Assembly: GCF_002078875.1 (NCBI RefSeq)
Contig: NC_034412.1
Span: 12,648,995-12,712,994 of the forward strand
Direction: 5' to 3'
DNA length: 64,000 nt
Source: Numida meleagris
Lineage: Eukaryota; Chordata; Aves; Galliformes; Numididae
In this document: piece by piece, positions 57,301 through 64,000 of the stretch
Numbering within the stretch: position 1 is the first letter of the stretch
How the letters are laid out: every line of letters begins with the position of its first letter
Position numbers and translations under genes: made by a program
Notes under the pieces: model-generated
What the model saw: the letters and a program-made list of their open reading frames with translations, nothing else
Told to the model about the DNA's origin: nothing
Database searches by the model: none

Positions 57301-60300
57301 AAAGTTTTGAGGTTACTTCACCTCTTCTTGCTGAAGATCTGGTAACTTCTAAAGTTTTGAAGGCAAGCTAGCATTACAAAACAGCAAGCATCAACAGGAA
57401 CAATCTCTTCAAGTCTTACTTACGAATGTGTAGAAAAACTAAAAAAAAAAAAAAACAACAAAAAAAAACACCCTAAAAAAAAAAAAGTCATGCTGTTTGC
57501 AAATCATTTTAAAAAAGCCACAAAAGATTTCTGTATTCAACCTGAAGGAGAAATAACTCCAATCAAATTATACATACTTTATCATCTAGCAGCTGTGAAG
57601 GCTTTAAACATGATCAACGTCCATGTAAACACCAAGTCTTAATAATGCCCTTCATACAGCGACTAAAAAGGGAGCACCAATTCACTGCGAAGGAGCAGTG
57701 CATACAGTGGTAAGCTGAGCACAATGCCACCCATCAGCTTCCTAGTCACGGTAATCTTACAGCATGGACGGAAATGGTCAGCATAGATGGATCAAACTCG
57801 AATGATTTGTATAATAATACTCAGTTCTTACATCATTTTTCTCAGCAGTACAAAGCACAAAAGAGGTCGGTGTCGTTATTCCCATTTTACCTATGGAAAA
57901 CTGAGCACATGGGAAAGAAACCGAGTTAGAACTCCCATAGAGAGGCTTTAAATGCGGTACATTTAACACCACCACAAACCGAGCACGCTTGCTGCTGAAG
58001 CAAATTCAAGATAAAAATCTGTCAGCAAACACACGTACGATTCTCTTAGAACACAAACACTTTGCTTCTACACGTTATTTTTCCATCACTCAGTCACCAC
58101 TATTACTGTTTATTCTGGAGAAAAAATAGTGTCGCTATTCTTTCATACTTAGAAAAACATAAATACGTAACTATTATGCTTCCTGGCCTGTGCAAAATGT
58201 TGTTATTTGCACGCACACGCAAATTAAATTCAGATGAACTCAGGCAGTCACGGAACAGTGTTGTTCATGCGCATGTACACGTATGCTCACATCACACACT
58301 AATGAATCATCCCACAAGGCTTTTACATTTTCACACTGCATTCTAAATAGCATAACTACACAGAGACAACATCCAATCCTGGAAAAACAAGGAGCTAAAG
58401 AGGTCTCAGCAAATTTCCTGTTTAAGTCTGTTAGCTTATTTGCAAAGATCATCAGAAACAATGTGCATCTTTGCGTCTATACAGTCTGTCCCAGCCAGTC
58501 TGAAGGAAACCACTGCTAATGGGAAACACAGATCCACCAGCTGGAGTCACACGCAAAGCACCCGTCAACAAAGAGAGACTGGAATTTTTAGACAAAACGC
58601 GAGAAGAATTTTGGTAATTTGGATTCCACATTCAAAGCTCAGAAACAAATATCCATTACTTGTTTACTACCTGGAGACGTTCTGACATTCTGAAGTGCAC
58701 CAATAAAGAGTGCTTTTAAAGAATATTGCCTGTGGTCTGACAGCAAAAGCAGAGAGAAAAGTTCACAGTTATGACATACGGCAATTCTGCTATAATGCAT
58801 CTGGTGTTTCCATAGGCTCCTCTATTAAACTGAAAAAGATCTCCAAGACCAGGAAGACGAGGGCACAATATTATGAAAGCACACAGAAAACCTCAGTATT
58901 AATTTTCATATGTTCTTTCAGTACGTTTCTTCATTTGTTTATTGCACGCACATTCTAAGCTATAAACATAACTTGGAAAATTCCATAGCCTTCAGGGGCA
59001 CAAACATTTCTAGAAATGTATAAAACCAAAGAGGTATGCAGAAAAGAAAAAAAACAAAAAATATTTTAAGAAAAAAAAGAAAAAAGGTCAGACAGCACTC
59101 CATCCAGCGATATACTGACCAGCACGTTCTCAGTCTTTTACTGTTCAATTTCAAACTGATTTATGGGAGTTAACAGTTGTACTGATCTCAAAATACCACG
59201 TGTAGGCCTGCTGATAACCAGCTCTGTTGCCTTGGACATCTGAGCACATCTCTTTAAGCACACAGTGATCTCCCCAGGGCTTGTCAGGCCTCGTGCTGGC
59301 AGCCCCAGAGGCGCTGGTGAGACACGCAGCAGCACCACGAGAATGCATTTAAGCAGCCTCATCACCAATACCCATTCCTGTCCCAGGCCAGCACAGCCAC
59401 GTGTATGGGTATGCAGTGAATGTGCCTTTTTTTTTTTTCCCCTTTCTCAATATGGGGAAAAAGGGTATTTCTGCACTGAATTTGTTCCCCAGTCCAGCAA
59501 ACCACTGAGCCACCTACAAAGCTGTGCTGCCATGGAGCAAAGGGTGACATGTAGAAGCAGCTGAGATTACCCAGGCATGACTTTAACTGGCACTGTTCCC
59601 ACAGAAAATCTCTACAAAAACAAGAGATTAAATCACAAGAGGCAGGAAATCAGTAATATGTAATTATATCTAGAAAAAAAACACAATCACACCGTAAGAA
59701 AGCTGTCATATTGCTTCCACTATAGCAGCATGACCATAAGGCAGCACCCTAGAACCCCAGTCCTACAAGATGATTTCTACAGAACCACCTGAAACACACG
59801 AGTAAGGCGTTTGGTGCTCACAATTAGAAAAGAACAGACTCTGGGTTGAAAATCTTATTTCCTTGGAATGGATTACAGGATCAGGACTCAGGAAGACTAG
59901 GGACTGCATGAAGAAAGATTTATTTTATTGAAATTAATGGTATTCATTGCAAAGCTGTATTAAAAGTTAAGATTCCCTCTCAAAGCAATTTAGATTGCAG
60001 TTTGATCCAATTCAGTGACCCTCTCCCATGGAACGTGTTACAAGACGCGTGGTGTAGAGCCAGACTCCCTTCTACTTCCACAGCAATGAAAGTATCACGT
60101 AAATGCACAGAGCTTAAGAATAAAGTCAAAGAAAAAGTAATAAGTACAGTGGGATTCACCAAAATTGTGTTAGTTTACATTGTGTATTTGAAGATGAGAA
60201 TCACTCATAGTCAATGAGCTGAAAACCACTGCTTCCTTCCTGCACATCCCATTAACCAATGACTGTCAGCTGGTGCTCACAGACATAAATGGATCCATCG

Positions 60301-60391
60301 CCAGCGTCTTCACTCCGGTTCAGACACACTGGGTCAGCCAGTAGATTGTGCTGAGGAGGCAAACAGAACTATTGGCTGTGAAGTTGTGCAT

Positions 60392-60640
60392 ATGGCCTCA
60401 AGTTGCCCCAGGGGAGATTTAGGCTGGACATTAGGAAATTCTACTTTTCTGAAAGAGTGGTCAGGCGCTGGAATGGGCTGCCCAGGGAGGTGGTTGAGTC
60501 ACCGTCCCTGGAGGTGTTCAAGAAACGTTTAGATATAGCGTTGAGAGACATGCTTTAGTGGGGTTATTGGTGGTAGGTGGATGGTTGGGCTGGATGATCT
60601 TGTAGGTCTTTTCCAACCTAGCTGATTCTATGATTCTTAG
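60392..60640 (+). mobile_element. CR1 LINE 3' end
   Basis: This copy begins near ATGGCCTCAAGTTGCCCCAG and continues through GGTGGTTGAGTCACCGTCCC, TGGAGGTGTTCAAGAAACG and GGGCTGGATGATCTTGTAGG. It ends in CTGATTCTATGATTCTT. It is a 5'-truncated copy, antisense to TFDP2 and almost complete at the tail. Confidence 0.95.
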
Positions 60641-61284
60641 TAATCTCATCTTTTACATGCAAAGGCGTTCCACACGAAAGATAACAAAATATAATTCAAA
60701 TAACTTTTATAACATTTTTGACAGACACAAATTCAGAGTTCTTTAATTTTCAGGACATTAGTTACTAGAAATTAATCTTGTTCTCTAGGTTGATTATCTG
60801 TGGATATAACTGATGTGATTTAATGTTGGGTATATCCCTTACCTGCAGGTCACATCTGTCAGGTACTTTTAAAATAAGCTCAAAAGATGTCAAAGCTAGA
60901 TCCTAGAAACAGTGCAATTAAAAATACAGCCTAACAAATGCAAGGCAGTACTTCCTAGTCATATTTCTACTTGTATCACATGTATTACCTCCTCATTCCT
61001 ACCAGCAGCTGTGAGTTATGAATTCAACAACCTGCTTACAGAAGAGACATCTGGATCTTCTTCTGAACCAAATTCTCATTGGGAGTTTTCTGCTGTGAAG
61101 TTTGGGGGAAAAAAAACTTTCTCCCAAAGCCAAGCCTTGATGGTTGCTCCTTTTCCTAGTCATTTCACAGTTGTTTTTGTACTCATCAGATCTCGACTTC
61201 TAAAGTTTACGAAAAATAAAATAAAAAGCCCACGGTAACTATTCTTAGTAAAATAAGCAAAGTTACAAAACCCTGCACACAACC

Positions 61285-61860
61285 CCAGCTGAGGCTGGCA
61301 GACCTCTGGAGCTCGCTCACCTGCTCGGGCCCCTGCTGCAGGGGCCATCTGCAGCCGCCTGCCCCGGCAGCTTCGCAGCACCTCCCAGGAGGCCCACAGT
61401 CTCCGGTCCCCGTGCCAGTGCTCTGGCACCCACGCAGCACAGAAGCACATCCTGGCGCTCAGAGGGAACGTGCTGTGTGTCAGTTTGTGCCCTGCGCCTC
61501 TTCTCCTGGCGCTGGGCACCGCTGACAGAGCCTGGCTCTTTGCACCCTCCTCTCAAAACAGGCATACGCACGGGTACGATGCCGCCGCTCCTGCCATGAC
61601 CTATTGCTGGCTCGGTCAGCTCGGGCCCAGCAGCACCCCAGGGCCCTTCCCACAGAGCTGCCTCCAGTCTGCCCAGGCCCCTCGGCCGGCAGCGTGGGCT
61701 GTCATGCTCTGGCTGCAGGGCTCTGTGCACACCTCAGCGAGACACCTCTGCAGCTCCGGTGCTCAGCACCCTGAGCAGGCGTGGGGCTCCTTAATCTGCA
61801 GCTGAGCCCTCACAGGCCTGCACATGAAGCGGGCTCAGGGACGAGCGACCAAGCCGTAAG
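61285..61860. promoter_or_regulatory. GC-rich patch in the TFDP2 5' intron; possible alternative first exon
   Basis: This GC-rich, moderately CpG-containing stretch stands out from AT-rich intron sequence. On the minus strand it contains GAGCAG/GTGAGC (exon edge at 61321), a strong donor consensus in the right orientation for TFDP2. If transcribed from here, the first exon would splice to the exon at 53945-54048, whose first in-frame ATG is its last codon. That would give an isoform starting MIIS. The open frames in the patch itself look non-coding. Confidence 0.35.
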
Positions 61861-62929
61861 CTTCAGACTGTGCCACAGAGCAATTCAGCGCGGCAACAAT
61901 CAGCGCCTGCTGCAGGATTCAGACAATCTTCTTACCACTGGTATATTGTTTTGCTGTAGCCCTTTAACACTGTTTAAAACACTTGTTTATTTTTTATTTA
62001 TTTTTTTCTTTCCAAAAAAGTAAGCTGCTAGTCACAAAGGAAAAAAGCACAACGCAGAAAGAAGTGCTGCATACAGAAGTCCTATCCTGAGGCTGTGAAG
62101 CAGGATTCCTCTTCCAGACCTGCACTCTGATGCGTAAGGTTGGCCGGGGAGATACAGAGCAAGGTTTTACAAACAGGATGCAGAGTCCAGCCAGGAAGCT
62201 GTCAATGGCAAGTCCCAGCAGACTCCCTAGGAATTACTTTTCTCTAATTTCTCACTAAACAAAAGCAAACACCACTCTGAGTTAATGCTCCACAAGGACT
62301 CAGATACTTCAAGGCATGCCTGGGAAATAAAATCTAGTTTTCTTCAGAATGCAGCAGCGAGTCTTTTACAAGGATTACATATTTGGATTTACATGCTTTA
62401 ATCTGCAGTCACCACATTAAAAGTATCCAAACCCACTGTAAATCTCAACTGCGTTTAGATACGCCTAAACTATAACAGAAATTCTTTTTCCCCAGATATC
62501 GTCTATACAGGATTAAAAACTACAGAAAATACCCTAAAAAGCCTGATTTGAAAAAGCTAAAGCAAGATCACCACAGTATTCAATAAGCACAGGAAGCAAG
62601 CAAGGAGTAGGAAAATGGAACCCCCAAATAAAACAAACAACCTGCCAACCTATTTGGGAACAGTAAATGAAATTTAAAAATCAGCAGAAGTGACACAGCG
62701 CTACTTTCAGACTTGCTTGTTAAACTGCAGTACCTAAGCAGTGTCGGTGTTAATTTCTCGTAAAACAGAACAAACCTGGAAAATATCAAGAGGTAACAGT
62801 GTGAAGGCACTACAGATCAGCACAGGGAAGACAAATGGAGCCCAATCAAACATGGGAACAGCAGGGGCAGAATTACCGTTTCAAGTTGTTGGGAGGGCCT
62901 GATGCTTTCTAGAGCATGCCTTACTTGAA

Positions 62930-64000
62930 CAAATGGCATCTGATGCGATTGTGGTTGCCAAACCACTCTCCATCCTATTTGAAAAACTATGGCTGTCATG
63001 CAAAGACCCTGGTGACTGGAAAAAGAGAAACATCACTCTCATACTGAAGAAAGGGGAAAGGAAGACCCAGGCAACTACAGGCTGGGGAGCCTCACGTCTA
63101 TGCCTGGGATCACGGAGTGGATCCTCCTGGAAGAGATGTTAAGGTTCATGCGAGATGAGGTGATCTGAGACAGCCAGCATGGCTTCACCAAGGGCAGACT
63201 GTGCCTGACCTATGTGGTGGCCTTCTACGATGAAGTGATGGCATCGGTGGACAAAGGAAGTGCAACTGATGTCACCCACCTGGACTTCTGCAAGGCCTTT
63301 AACATGGTCCCAAACCACATCCTTATCTCTAAACTGGAGGGATGTGGATTTGAAGGCTGGACTATTTGGTGGATAAATAATTGGTTGGATGGTTGCAGCC
63401 AGAACGTTGTTGTCAATGGTTCCCAGGTGGGATCATTGTCTGGGTGGAGGCCAGTGACAAGCGGCAACCCCTAGGGATCTGTCCTGGGACCGGTGCTCTT
63501 CAACATCCGGAATGATGCTGAAGATACAGTACTGATCAATGATACAGACACAGTGGGATTGAGTGCATCCTCAGCAAGTTTGCTGCTGACACTAAGCTAA
63601 GTGGTGCAGTTGACACAAAAGAAGGGAAGGATGCCATCCATAGGGACCTGGACATGGTTGAAAAGTAGGCTACATGAGAACCTAGTGAGATTTAACAAGG
63701 CTAAGTGCAAGGTGTTGCACTTGGGTTGGGGCAATCTCAGGTATGTGTACAGACTGAGAGAAGAACTTACTGAGCAGCACTATGGAGAAGGACTTGGGGG
63801 TCCTGATGGTTGAAAAGCTGGACACGAGCCAGCAGCATGCACCCTGGAAGGCCAGCAGTATCCTGGGCTACATCTTCAGAGGAGCGAGCAGCAGGGAGAG
63901 AGAGGTGATTGCCCCCCTCTACTCTGCCCTTGTGAGCCCCCACCTGGACTACGGTGTCCAGGTCTGGGGCCCCTAGTACCGGAGGGATGTGGAGCTGCTG
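62930..64000 (+). mobile_element. CR1 LINE, decayed reverse-transcriptase region, continues past the right edge
   Basis: A plus-strand CR1 body containing recognisable ORF2 pieces broken by stops and shifts: [66 protein letters not shown] and SALVSPHLDYGVQVWGP. Reverse transcriptase blocks appear in the correct order, but the copy cannot be functional because of in-frame stops (for example before 63175 and near 63600). It is the longest mobile-element remnant in the window. Confidence 0.95.

Larger units (their letters stand above)
54049..64000 (-). other. TFDP2: TFDP2 5' intron(s), running off the window
   Basis: No sequence encoding the expected N-terminus (about 27 residues) was found here, so the first coding exon lies further right. 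The interval holds CR1 fragments (54275, 60392 and 62930 onward), A-rich simple tracts (57440-57486 and 59046-59086) and a GC-rich patch at 61285-61860. Confidence 0.75.

Noticed and set aside
61317..61805. Frames of 111-137 codons on both strands of the GC-rich patch
   Set aside because: Low-complexity Arg/Gly/Ala content with strand overlap; explained by base composition rather than coding.

Overview
This is a vertebrate nuclear segment, almost certainly from a bird and probably a galliform such as chicken. The grounds are several CR1 LINE copies with the avian 3' tail (ending in repeats of ATTCTATG), a mariner relic of the bird 'Galluhop' type, and two intron-rich genes whose exons I could translate and recognise. 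There are no operons, bacterial genes, CRISPR arrays or phage-like modules. I found no new multi-gene system. The two real protein-coding genes lie tail to tail.

Left third (1 to about 18,060, + strand): exons 2 to 7 and the 3' UTR of ATP1B3, the beta-3 subunit of the Na+/K+-transporting ATPase. Exon 1 lies outside the window to the left. All six inferred in-window exons join in frame, with AG/GT at the intron boundaries, and give 243 residues plus a split codon. The single membrane segment, all six disulfide cysteines and the stop codon are present.

Middle (about 18,060 to 33,260): space between the two coding regions. It holds a strong, isolated CpG island (about 23,150 to 25,110) that neither gene explains, and on its right side a stretch that may be a long 3' UTR of the next gene, reaching as far as a possible distal poly(A) site near 26,920.

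Right half (33,262 to 54,048, minus strand; introns to 64,000): ten coding exons of TFDP2 (DP-2), the dimerisation partner of E2F transcription factors. Together they give 419 residues from just after the N-terminal exon to the stop; the first coding exon lies beyond the right edge. The exons include the alternatively used 48-nt 'E' exon, which supplies half of a nuclear localisation signal, and a tandem NAGNAG acceptor that adds or removes one glutamine at the DNA-binding domain. The large 5' intron holds a GC-rich patch with a good minus-strand splice donor, a possible alternative first exon, and CR1 fragments, including a decayed reverse-transcriptase region running off the right edge.

ATP1B3 acts at the plasma membrane in ion transport. 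TFDP2 acts in the nucleus in cell-cycle transcription. They are neighbours without an evident functional link. Their adjacency and orientation match the human 3q23 arrangement as I recall it.
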